NCBI GenBank assembly: GCA_965662545.1
Contig: CBFIHZ010000004.1
Coordinates: 62,001 to 126,000, forward strand
Direction of reading: 5' to 3'
Length of the DNA: 64,000 bases
Origin: CPC320 sp002684375
GTDB lineage: Bacteria > Pseudomonadota > Alphaproteobacteria > Rhodobacterales > Rhodobacteraceae
Position 1 is the first letter of the stretch. Every line of letters starts with the position of its first letter. This document shows, piece after piece, positions 44,526-52,010 of the stretch. The notes under the pieces are model-generated. The model was not told the DNA's origin, did no database searches, and saw nothing but the letters and a program-made list of their open reading frames with translations. A program made the position numbers and the translations under genes.

Positions 44526-45491
44526 ATGATGTCCCTAAAACAATCTCTGATGTCGGCTACACTGCTAATTGCGTTTAGTGCGCCGGCGTTTGCGGTCGAA
44601 GCGGTCAAAATTGGCGTGCCGACATGGACCGGCGCACAGGCGATTGCCCATCTTTTGGGCGCCGTTGTAGAGATGCGCATCGGCGGAAAAGTTGAAATGG
44701 TACCGGGCAATAATGCCACGATCTTTCAAGCGATGGATCAGGGCAAGGGCGACATCGACGTGCATCCCGATGTCTGGTTGCCAAACCAAGAAAGCTTTAC
44801 CAAAAAATACGTCGATGGCGCTGGTTCTGTAACCCTGTCGTCCAACCCTTATCAGGGCAATCAGGGGTTCTGTGTCTCAAAGGATTTTGCCAAAGCCAAC
44901 AACATCACTGATATCGCTGATCTTGGACGGCCAGATGTGGCCGCACTGATGGACAGTGATGGAAATGGCAAGGGCGAGATGTGGATTGGCGCCCCCGGTT
45001 GGGCCTCGGCAAATGTAAACGAAGTGAAAGTGCGTGATTATGGTCTGCTTGATTTCATCGAGCCAATCCGCGCCGAGGAGAGTGTCAAAACTGCGCGTAT
45101 TAAGGACTCGATCGCCAAGGGCGAAGGGTATGCCTTTTATTGTTATAAGCCCCATGCGGTCTGGTATATGTTCGACGTCGAGATGCTGACCGAACCGACT
45201 TATGACCCAGCGAAATATGTGATGGTTCAGCCGTCTGATGATGCGGATTGGTATGAAAAATCTGAGGTTGCCACTAAGGACGCCTTGAAAGAAGTACAAA
45301 TTGCTTGGTCCAAGTCTCTGGGTGATCGGTCTCCTGCCATTGCTGAATTTTTTGGGCGGTTCTCGCTGACTGCAGATGATGTCAGTAACTTTGCATTTGA
45401 GATTAGTGGCCAAGGTCGCGATCCGGCAGAGGTTGCTCGGGAATGGATCGAGGCCAATCCCGAACGCGTAGATGCGTGGTTGGGTCTCTAA
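44526..45491 (+). CDS. Betaine-type ABC transporter, periplasmic substrate-binding protein (OpuAC/ProX family)
   Basis: This 321-residue solute-binding protein has a signal peptide ending near residue 23 (PAFA/VE). It shows the OpuAC pattern: IGVPTWTGAQAIAHLL, a DIDVHPDVWLPNQ stretch and GEMWIGAPGWASANV, with several Trp and Tyr residues that in this family form the aromatic box around a quaternary amine. AGGAGAAACATT precedes the start; ATG 44526 or 44529. An upstream open frame inside the previous gene is not used. It feeds the ATPase and permease downstream. The ligand may be a betaine, a choline derivative or a sulfonated amine. Confidence 0.9.
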   Translation: MMSLKQSLMSATLLIAFSAPAFAVEAVKIGVPTWTGAQAIAHLLGAVVEMRIGGKVEMVPGNNATIFQAMDQGKGDIDVHPDVWLPNQESFTKKYVDGAGSVTLSSNPYQGNQGFCVSKDFAKANNITDIADLGRPDVAALMDSDGNGKGEMWIGAPGWASANVNEVKVRDYGLLDFIEPIRAEESVKTARIKDSIAKGEGYAFYCYKPHAVWYMFDVEMLTEPTYDPAKYVMVQPSDDADWYEKSEVATKDALKEVQIAWSKSLGDRSPAIAEFFGRFSLTADDVSNFAFEISGQGRDPAEVAREWIEANPERVDAWLGL

Positions 45492-45621
45492 ACCCAGGGG
45501 GAAGACAGTGCTATGGATGGCTCCGGGGGGCGGGGTGCCCGGGGGGCCATCGGGCCGATCAATATTGGCTCATACCGGCTAAGTCTGGCACTGCGCCGCG
45601 GTTATGGAGCGATTTCCTGCC

Positions 45622-46677
45622 ATGAGTGAAGATACAGTGATTGAAATATCGAATGTCTGGAAGATATTCGGCGACCGCCCAGAGGCGGCGCTCAGGTCGA
45701 TACGCGATGAAGGGCTGAGCAAAGCGCAGGTTCTTGAACGGTATAACGCTGTTGTCGGGGTGGCCGATGTCAGCTTGTCGGTCAATCGCGGGGAAATTTT
45801 TTGCATTATGGGATTGTCTGGCAGCGGGAAGTCGACGCTTGTGCGGCATTTCAATCGCTTGCTTGAGCCGACTGCCGGACAAATTTTGATCGAGGGCACC
45901 GATGTAATGGGGCTTGGAACAAAAGAACTGCAACATTTTCGCAACCGCAAGATTGGTATGGTCTTTCAGAATTTTGCCCTGATGCCACACCGGTCGGTTC
46001 TGGATAATGTCGCAATGCCGCTGGAAATTCGTCAGGTCAGTAAAAATGATCGTATGCGTCAGGCAGCGGCCATTCTCGATATTGTTGAATTGGGGGCTTG
46101 GGGGGCAAAGTTTGCCCATGAGTTGTCTGGCGGTATGCAGCAACGTGTTGGCTTGGCCCGAGCCTTGGCCGCCAACCCTGATGTGTTGCTGATGGATGAG
46201 CCCTTTAGCGCGCTCGACCCTTTGATCCGCAGGCAATTGCAGGATGAATTTATCCGTCTGTCGCAGATTTTGAAAAAAACTACGGTGTTTATAACTCATG
46301 ATCTGGATGAAGCTGTCCGGATCGGTGATCGTATCGCGATTATGCGCGACGGGCGGCTGGTTCAGACCGGCACGGCCGAAGATATTGTGATGAACCCTGC
46401 CGACGATTATGTGGCGGAATTCGTCGCTGGTATATCGCGTCTCAAGGTTGTGCATGCCAATGCGGTGATGCAGCCGATTGATGCCTATACCAAATGCGGT
46501 GGAACGGTTGGTTCCGATGCGCCACGCGTCAAGGCAAGTGAGACGCTCAGCGCCCTTATCGATCTGGCGATTGACCACGATAGCGCCATCCTCATTGAGG
46601 AAAATGGCCGGGAAGTCGGTGTCGTCACCCGTGCCGATATTCTTCGAACCGTTGTTGAGGGGACGGAAATGTCATGA
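45622..46677 (+). CDS. Betaine-type ABC transporter ATPase (ProV/OpuAA-like) with CBS tail
   Basis: This 351-residue ATPase has Walker A from G64 (GLSGSGKST), signature LSGGMQQRVGLARA, Walker B VLLMDEPFSALDPL and the H-loop ITHDLDEAVRIGD. An extra C-terminal segment (about 275-345) looks like the CBS region that senses ionic strength in OpuA-type systems. The N-terminal 40 residues before the first beta strand, containing ALRSIRDEGLSKAQVLERYN, are typical of the ProV family. ATG 45622 was chosen (GGAG upstream); ATG 45604 is possible. The stop overlaps the permease start as ATGA. Confidence 0.92.
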   Translation: MSEDTVIEISNVWKIFGDRPEAALRSIRDEGLSKAQVLERYNAVVGVADVSLSVNRGEIFCIMGLSGSGKSTLVRHFNRLLEPTAGQILIEGTDVMGLGTKELQHFRNRKIGMVFQNFALMPHRSVLDNVAMPLEIRQVSKNDRMRQAAAILDIVELGAWGAKFAHELSGGMQQRVGLARALAANPDVLLMDEPFSALDPLIRRQLQDEFIRLSQILKKTTVFITHDLDEAVRIGDRIAIMRDGRLVQTGTAEDIVMNPADDYVAEFVAGISRLKVVHANAVMQPIDAYTKCGGTVGSDAPRVKASETLSALIDLAIDHDSAILIEENGREVGVVTRADILRTVVEGTEMS

Positions 46678-48215
46678 GTGAAATCGCGCAAAATCCGCTT
46701 GAAGCCACGGATACGCAGGCTGCTCTGGCGTATGCTGCGGATCGACGCAAGAATGTCAGAGTTTTTGTAAGGACCAATGGCGAGTATTACATCCGCCAGT
46801 TCGACCGGATTGGCGCAAGCGCAAAATTCACTGCCACGTTCAATCCTATGGCGGGACTTTTTGGCCCAATTTGGTTTGGGGCTCGTGGATTGTGGTCATG
46901 GGCACTGCCGTTTTTGGTCATTGAGATGCTGGCGATTGTGCAGATTGCACGCGGAATGTTTGGTGACCTTGCGGCGGATGCCTTTGCGCGCATCGCCTCG
47001 ATTGAGGGCACGCTGGAACTGCGCCGCCAGCAACTGGCCGCAGCGATTGAAACCGGATCGGTGAAAATTGATGTTTACCGGCGCACTGTCGATGCGCTTG
47101 AGGACGCCATTGGCGGAATTCGCGACGAGGCAATCGTCCTGTCCGAGCAGGGCATCTGGATCGCATTGACCGGTTTGATCATATTAGTGATCGTCAAGGC
47201 AGTGCAATCAACGGTGGCCAATTGGGCCCTAGAGGCACGGTTTTCGGATTGGCTGTCCAATCGCAGCCTGCGCTCGGGTCTGCCGGTATCGCATGTGGTT
47301 TTCAGCGCGACATTCATGGTACTGATCGTCATCGCAGCCGTTTTACACTATAGCCTTCCTGGTCGCTTCAGCGTCTTAAGCGATTTCCCGACTGACCCGG
47401 ATTATCGGTTGAACAGCATTGCCTGGGTTGAGGCGTTCTTTGCGTTTTGTGTTGCCAATGGGGAAGTGGTGTTTGATTTCGTCACCTATGGTATCCGGAT
47501 GATCCTTGATGCACTGGAACTGGTGTTTGTAAAGACCCCGTGGATCGTAATCGCCAGCCTTATCGTGCTATTGACATGGTTAACGGCGGGCATTCGTACT
47601 GCGATCTGGTCAACCAGTTTTCTGGCCTACATGGGGTTGTTGGGGTTCTGGGAAAAGGCGATGACCACGTTGGCGCTGTTGGGAACAGCGGCTTGCCTGT
47701 CTATTCTTATTGGTATTCCACTGGGTATGTTTTGCGCCCGTCGCCCGCGGTTTTATTCTTTTATTCAACCTATTATGGATTTCATGCAGACAATGCCCGC
47801 CTTTGTTTTTATGATACCGGTGATTGCCTTCTTTGGCACGGGCAAGCCCGCCGCGGTTGTCACGACGATGATTTTTGGCGGGACACCTGTTGTCCGGCTG
47901 ACGGTGCTGGGCCTGCGCGGCGTGCCAGACAGCGTCCGTGAGGCGGCGATTTCGTTTGGTGCCAATAAGTGGTATCTGTTGACCCGCGTAGACCTGCCGC
48001 TTGCCAGCCCCTCAATCCGCGCTGGAATCAATCAAACGATCATGTTGTCTTTGGCGATGGTTGTTGTCGCCTCACTTATTGGCGCCAAGGGTTTAGGGGA
48101 AGACGTCTTGGAAGCCTTGCAATATGCCAATGTTGGTCAGGGCATTCTGGCGGGCTTTGCGATTTTGTTTTGTGCGATGATCCTAGATCGCATCGTGCAG
48201 GGAGAGAGAAAATAG
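46674..48215 (+). CDS. Betaine-type ABC transporter permease (ProW-like) with extended N-terminus
   Basis: This 513-residue permease has a C-terminal transport domain (about 290-510) that carries the ProW-type motifs QTMPAFVFMIPVIAFFGTGK, VREAAISFGANKWYLL (ATPase-contacting loop) and NQTIMLSLAMVVVASLIGAK. The N-terminal 290 residues are longer than in E. coli ProW. They include two or three membrane spans and a predicted helical soluble segment (about 100-145) of unknown role. Translation is coupled to the ATPase gene. It completes a SBP-ATPase-permease importer. Confidence 0.92.
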   Translation: MSEIAQNPLEATDTQAALAYAADRRKNVRVFVRTNGEYYIRQFDRIGASAKFTATFNPMAGLFGPIWFGARGLWSWALPFLVIEMLAIVQIARGMFGDLAADAFARIASIEGTLELRRQQLAAAIETGSVKIDVYRRTVDALEDAIGGIRDEAIVLSEQGIWIALTGLIILVIVKAVQSTVANWALEARFSDWLSNRSLRSGLPVSHVVFSATFMVLIVIAAVLHYSLPGRFSVLSDFPTDPDYRLNSIAWVEAFFAFCVANGEVVFDFVTYGIRMILDALELVFVKTPWIVIASLIVLLTWLTAGIRTAIWSTSFLAYMGLLGFWEKAMTTLALLGTAACLSILIGIPLGMFCARRPRFYSFIQPIMDFMQTMPAFVFMIPVIAFFGTGKPAAVVTTMIFGGTPVVRLTVLGLRGVPDSVREAAISFGANKWYLLTRVDLPLASPSIRAGINQTIMLSLAMVVVASLIGAKGLGEDVLEALQYANVGQGILAGFAILFCAMILDRIVQGERK

Positions 48216-48316
48216 GTCTATGTCTTGGCGGGCGGGTCACGGGGCAACGTGTCAGATACCAGCAGCAAGGATAAGGGCCACGAAGCTAACAGGGCGACAA
48301 GCGGCTGATTGGCATT

Positions 48317-48694
48317 TTAGTCGTCAACTCCGGCAGAGACGATCGCATTGAGTTGAAACACGAGGGTTAAGGCAGATACGGCAAGGGCTTCGAAGGCGGC
48401 AGTTTTGTTTGTTTCTAAATCCCCTTTGAAGCGCGCTTTCTGAGCAAGGTGGAGATCAACCTGTTCATCGGGCAACATGCGTGCAAAACAAGCGCATAAA
48501 AGCTGTGCCTCTCTTGGGTCTACCCCTTGCATATTTTTCAGCTTCCTCATCAAAAACTCGGCTAACGCCACTCTGGCTTCGTCTATCTCTGATTGCGCCG
48601 TACCGTTTTTGGTGAACAGCGTAGCGCTTCCGTGGGGCAGGTTATGCCCTTCAAAACGTGTCCAATCCATATTCTGGTTCGTATCTTTGGTCAT
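48317..48694 (-). CDS. Small protein of unknown function
   Basis: This 125-residue soluble protein has no motif I recognise. It is mostly helical by composition, with two cysteines close together (AQLLCACFARM). There is no clear Shine-Dalgarno sequence before ATG 48694; ATG 48670 is an alternative. It converges with the transporter operon. The steady amino acid composition and the lack of a better frame on the other strand argue that it is real, but no family supports it. Confidence 0.5.
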   Translation of the reverse strand: MTKDTNQNMDWTRFEGHNLPHGSATLFTKNGTAQSEIDEARVALAEFLMRKLKNMQGVDPREAQLLCACFARMLPDEQVDLHLAQKARFKGDLETNKTAAFEALAVSALTLVFQLNAIVSAGVDD

Positions 48695-49346
48695 CGGGTC
48701 ATTCCAGTCTTACTCGGCTCACAGCCGGCGTTATAAAGAACCCGGAGCATAAATCCAACAAGCACAGTTTTTATTAAGCGCTAAACTTGGTCGGACTTGC
48801 AATAAATTTTTGTTCAAGGCTGCGACTAGGCTCTGAGCCCATTTGGGATGGTCTTCTTGCCAGATCAAAGTGGGTTCAATATCGCGCCAGTCTATCGTGC
48901 GACCCAAAGGGATTTCGACAGGTTTTATTTTGGTATGAGTGATCGGAACGCCCGCGTTGCAGGCTTCACTAAACCCAGTTTCAAACTGACTTGGTACTGG
49001 CCTGCTGCACTGTTACACGTTATTGGTGCCTGAATGGTATTGGAACCCTTTAAAAGGGGCAAATATATTTTTTGCCGGTGCAGGTCCTGAGGTTTTGCAA
49101 CACCCGAGAGCGCGGGGATATCGCGAACAATGTGACCGGGCCTTGCACGGCCTCGAACACCGCTTGTCAGAAGCACTTTTTACAATGGTGTTGCATTGGA
49201 ACCCAGAGTCTGACGCGATCATATCAAAACAGATTAATTCTGAGGAGGGGTTTTTACCCGATTAACCATATTGATACCGAACAGCTCAGCCCTGCCAGTT
49301 TGACGCAGGTCTTTGAAAAAATATGATAATTAAGTTTGTGCCTCGG
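48695..49346. other. Intergenic stretch with no gene supported
   Basis: There are 652 bases. A frame at 48848-49033 (61 codons) gives VYRATQRDFDRFYFGMSDRN followed by WYWPAALLHVIGA and a stop, which looks protein-like, but nothing continues it convincingly and no ribosome binding site precedes it. It may be a gene fragment. The rest is noise to my reading. Confidence 0.3.
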
Positions 49347-49544
49347 CTATTTTTCTTTGGGATCAAAAGCAAGAAAAAACTGATGGGCGCAATAAATTCC
49401 AATACCCGCCGCAAGGACGGCCCATTCGATATTATCTGCTGTGAGTTCAAGCAAGGCCCAACCGAAGCAGAGTCCAACAACCGCAACGCGTCGCCAAACC
49501 GGAATGAAAAATGGGATTTGAACATCAATTAGTTTTCGGCGCAT
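49347..49544 (-). CDS. Small two-helix membrane protein
   Basis: This 65-residue protein starts MRRKLIDVQIPFFIPVWRRV and then has two hydrophobic helices (about 21-35 and 40-58) and a short charged tail (FDPKEK). It resembles a short conserved membrane protein found in Rhodobacterales, from memory of similar sequences; its function is unknown. The charged N-terminus and positive-inside pattern suggest both ends face the cytoplasm. No partner gene is adjacent. Confidence 0.6.
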   Translation of the reverse strand: MRRKLIDVQIPFFIPVWRRVAVVGLCFGWALLELTADNIEWAVLAAGIGIYCAHQFFLAFDPKEK

Positions 49545-50238
49545 GGAAAAGGCCCTGTCGTGTGTAAAATTACGGTTTCTGAGGCGACCGCCCGATATTG
49601 ACCCCGGCAGTCGCCATGCAGCGCTTAGTTGAGATATTAACCGTCCTCACCAACGCGTACAAGAAGGCCTTCAGATGTTGAAGGCCTGTAATCCAGCGTT
49701 AGGTTTTGTTGGAAACTGACCGTATTTTGGCCTTCAATGTGGGTGTACGCCCCCTATGGATGCACAGTCTAGAGGGCCTCTTGACGCGTGGTAGTCCGAA
49801 ACTGGTTCGCTGAGGACACGCAGCGTACTTGCAGGGGAGATTGGTGTCAAATCCACTTTGCGCTGCGACAGGCTTCGTCTTTTGGACACGCACGCCTCGC
49901 ACGGTGTCGGTTGCAACTTGCAAAAAGATGACCCCGTTCGGTATCTTTTTTGCTAATATCTCGAGCAACCGCGTTCGTATCTTCGCCAAGATGAGTGATT
50001 TATTGAATTAGAGTTACTGTAAATTTTCGAAAAAAGTTTGCGTCATCATAAGACAGGTTATCAAGGTACTATTCATTTTATCCGACTGGTTTTAATTTCA
50101 TTGTAAACAACTAAAGTCAGAGGCGTAATTTTCAATATTAACTTTGGTTGCCTGCGGGGGCGCAAGCAACCATGAATTTATGTCGCAGTAAACAGGAAAT
50201 CAACTTGCACCATTGTGTATTTTTGTTACTGTTTATTT
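49545..50238. other. Intergenic stretch with one hairpin, no gene supported
   Basis: There are 694 bases. The hairpin at 49665-49687 is listed separately. A 96-codon open frame on the minus strand (49699-49989) has no ribosome binding site and an unconvincing Arg/Lys/Thr-rich composition, so it was not called. The last 200 bases are AT-rich and should include the MORN gene promoter. Confidence 0.35.
49665..49687. terminator. Perfect hairpin AGGCCTTCA/TGAAGGCCT
   Basis: A 9-bp perfect stem with a five-base loop (GATGT) stands 120 bases upstream of the small membrane protein gene start. It has no T run on either side. It could be a terminator for unseen transcripts or an operator-like palindrome. 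Confidence 0.4.
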
Positions 50239-50631
50239 ATGAGATTATATGGTTCGAAGATAGGATGCGCGGCAGCCGTTTTGCTCTTAAATGCAAACGC
50301 GGCATTTGCTTTGCCTGACTGTCCTAAAACAGATTTCCCGCATAACTGTTTTGATAAATATACTTGGGATGACGGCACTAAATATGTTGGCGACTGGCAG
50401 GATGCAACGTTTAACGGTCAGGGAACTTTAACCTATTCCAATGGGGATCGGTATGTTGGCGAATGGCGGAACGGAAAAAAACATGGCAAAGGGTCTTATA
50501 CCTATGCCAATGGTACCAAATGTTTTGGCGAATATAAGAATGATCTTCTGAACGGTAAGGCCAGATGTACCTTTGCGGATGGGGACGTCTTGGAAGGTAT
50601 TTGGAAGAACCATAAGTTTACGGGAAAATAG
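50239..50631 (+). CDS. Exported MORN-repeat protein
   Basis: This 130-residue protein has a signal-peptide-like N-terminus (hydrophobic AAAVLLLNANAAFA) followed by about four MORN repeats (residues about 45-128) of the form G-x-Y-x-G-x-W-x-x-x-x-x-x-G-x-G. Four cysteines are spread through the mature part. MORN repeats form elongated beta structures that bind lipids or proteins; bacterial exported members have no defined role. A GTG start at 50215 is possible but would put a hydrophobic Cys-rich stretch before the signal peptide, so ATG 50239 is preferred. Confidence 0.8.
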   Translation: MRLYGSKIGCAAAVLLLNANAAFALPDCPKTDFPHNCFDKYTWDDGTKYVGDWQDATFNGQGTLTYSNGDRYVGEWRNGKKHGKGSYTYANGTKCFGEYKNDLLNGKARCTFADGDVLEGIWKNHKFTGK

Positions 50632-50687
50632 GCGTCAACTTAAGGTGGCTGATAAATATGCAGCGTTTAAAGGGCTAGGCAGCCCAT

Positions 50688-50843
50688 TCAAAGATGATCC
50701 ATTCCATTGACTATTTTGCGTCTACCAAACCAGTTTGGGCCGTGACGATTGTTCGTATTATTCAAGTTAACAGCCCAAAAAACATCGTGGGTGTTAAAAA
50801 TTATCGACTCAGGGTCGTTCTTTAACTTGAAAACAGTATTCAT
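50688..50843 (-). CDS. Possible small protein (51 residues)
   Basis: On the minus strand, CAGGGAG lies nine bases before ATG 50843, a good ribosome binding site. The frame reads MNTVFKLKNDPESIIFNTHD, continues with an Asn-rich stretch (NLNNTNNRHGPNWFG) and ends in a basic tail. There is no family I recognise. A T-rich terminator-like hairpin lies upstream of it on the opposite strand (50868-50894), in what would be its 5' leader. Confidence 0.35.
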   Translation of the reverse strand: MNTVFKLKNDPESIIFNTHDVFWAVNLNNTNNRHGPNWFGRRKIVNGMDHL

Positions 50844-50867
50844 TGTTTTTTTCTCCCTGTTGAACTG

Positions 50868-50894
50868 GATGGGTAGTGATACCCATCTTTTTTT
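50868..50894 (+). terminator. Intrinsic terminator (plus strand)
   Basis: GATGGGTA-GTGA-TACCCATC is a perfect 8-bp stem with a GTGA tetraloop, followed at once by seven T. This is a textbook intrinsic terminator for plus-strand transcripts, most likely for the MORN gene whose stop codon is 237 bases upstream. Confidence 0.8.
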
Positions 50895-51277
50895 ATTGCC
50901 AGAGTGTTGACTGAGGCCGCGACTTATGGCCGGTGTTGGGGCCGGTAAAAGCGGTGTCGTCAGGGTGGCGGATGGGTTCCGGCCCAATCAGATGTATGAA
51001 AATTGCGAAGTATCGAAAGAGCGCTAGGATGAATTTTGTGATGCGCCGGCACCTGTTTGCGGTACTCTGTCGCGATTTTGCATCCCAAAGCGCTTAGCTT
51101 ATCCATAACTACAAGGTAATCTGAGGAGGTGACCATTCGGGTAAAGCCATTCGGGCGGTGTAATCAGGTTGCTCACTTTGTTTGAAACCTCTCGAGCGTG
51201 CGCTTTTGTAAGACCCTTTGTCTTGACGGGAAACGTCTGTCGCTTAATGGTTACGGGCAAGCATACACAGGTAAATT

Positions 51278-51943
51278 ATGCGCGAGACTGACCTTTATGA
51301 TCCGATAAAAGCCTTTCTGATCCGACAGGGATATACGGTGAAGGCCGAAGTTGGTTCGGTGGATATTGTTGCACTTCGGGGTGACGATCCCCCGCTCATT
51401 GTTGAGCTGAAAACCGGGTTTTCATTGAGCCTGTTTCATCAGTGTATTGATCGCCAATCGGTCACAGATATTGTATATTTTGCTGTACCGCACCAAGCGG
51501 GCAAGCGGTTTCAAAAAGCCCTGCGCGCCAACAAGACCCTAGCGCGTCGTTTGGGGCTTGGCGTTCTCACGGTGCATGCCAGCGACGGCTTGGTTGAAGT
51601 ACACCAAGATCCCGGTCCTTACCGGCCGCGCAAATCTGTCCAACAGCAGGGCAGATTGCTGCGTGCATTCGCGCGGTTGGAGGGTGATCCGAACAAAGGC
51701 GGGGCGACCCGCCACGGGCTTGTGACTGGATATCGTCAGGACGCAATTAAATGTGCCACCTATTTGGTTAACGTGGGCGCTGAAAAAGGCGCTTTGGTGG
51801 CAAAGGCGACCGGGGTTAAGGCTGCAACGTCGATTATGCGCGACAATCATTATGGTTGGTTTGTAAAGGTCGAGACCGGCGTCTATGGGTTGACAGATGC
51901 GGGGCGGAAAGGCTTGGCAGACTGGCAGCACGCCTTGGGCTGA
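51278..51943 (+). CDS. DUF2161 protein, PD-(D/E)XK-type nuclease fold
   Basis: This 221-residue protein has an N-terminal region with SVDIVAL followed by IVELKTGFS, the D and E-x-K spacing expected for a PD-(D/E)XK active site. The C-terminal part (about 130-220) looks like a winged-helix-type domain (KATGVKAATSIMRDNHYGW). It resembles the DUF2161 family, whose function is unknown but which is suspected to be nuclease-like. ATG 51278 has only a weak ribosome binding site (AGGTAA). It converges on the CoA-transferase fusion gene 67 bases away. Confidence 0.8.
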   Translation: MRETDLYDPIKAFLIRQGYTVKAEVGSVDIVALRGDDPPLIVELKTGFSLSLFHQCIDRQSVTDIVYFAVPHQAGKRFQKALRANKTLARRLGLGVLTVHASDGLVEVHQDPGPYRPRKSVQQQGRLLRAFARLEGDPNKGGATRHGLVTGYRQDAIKCATYLVNVGAEKGALVAKATGVKAATSIMRDNHYGWFVKVETGVYGLTDAGRKGLADWQHALG

Positions 51944-52010
51944 CCATCTAGGATGCGACCTTTAACGCAGTCATCACCGCGTTCTCTTCACTAAAAGGCT
52001 CCTTGCAAAT

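Larger units (their letters stand above)
50632..51277. other. Intergenic stretch with a small minus-strand frame and a terminator-like hairpin
   Basis: There are 646 bases between the MORN gene and the DUF2161 gene. It contains the small frame at 50688-50843 (minus) and the hairpin at 50868-50894. The remaining 380 bases (50895-51277) hold no gene that I can see and must include the DUF2161 promoter. Confidence 0.35.

Noticed and set aside
45559..46578. 339-codon minus-strand open frame
   Set aside because: It is antisense to the ABC ATPase gene with intact Walker motifs; no start signal or family pattern.
49699..49989. 96-codon minus-strand frame in the gap before the MORN gene
   Set aside because: No ribosome binding site and no recognisable domain; composition not convincing.
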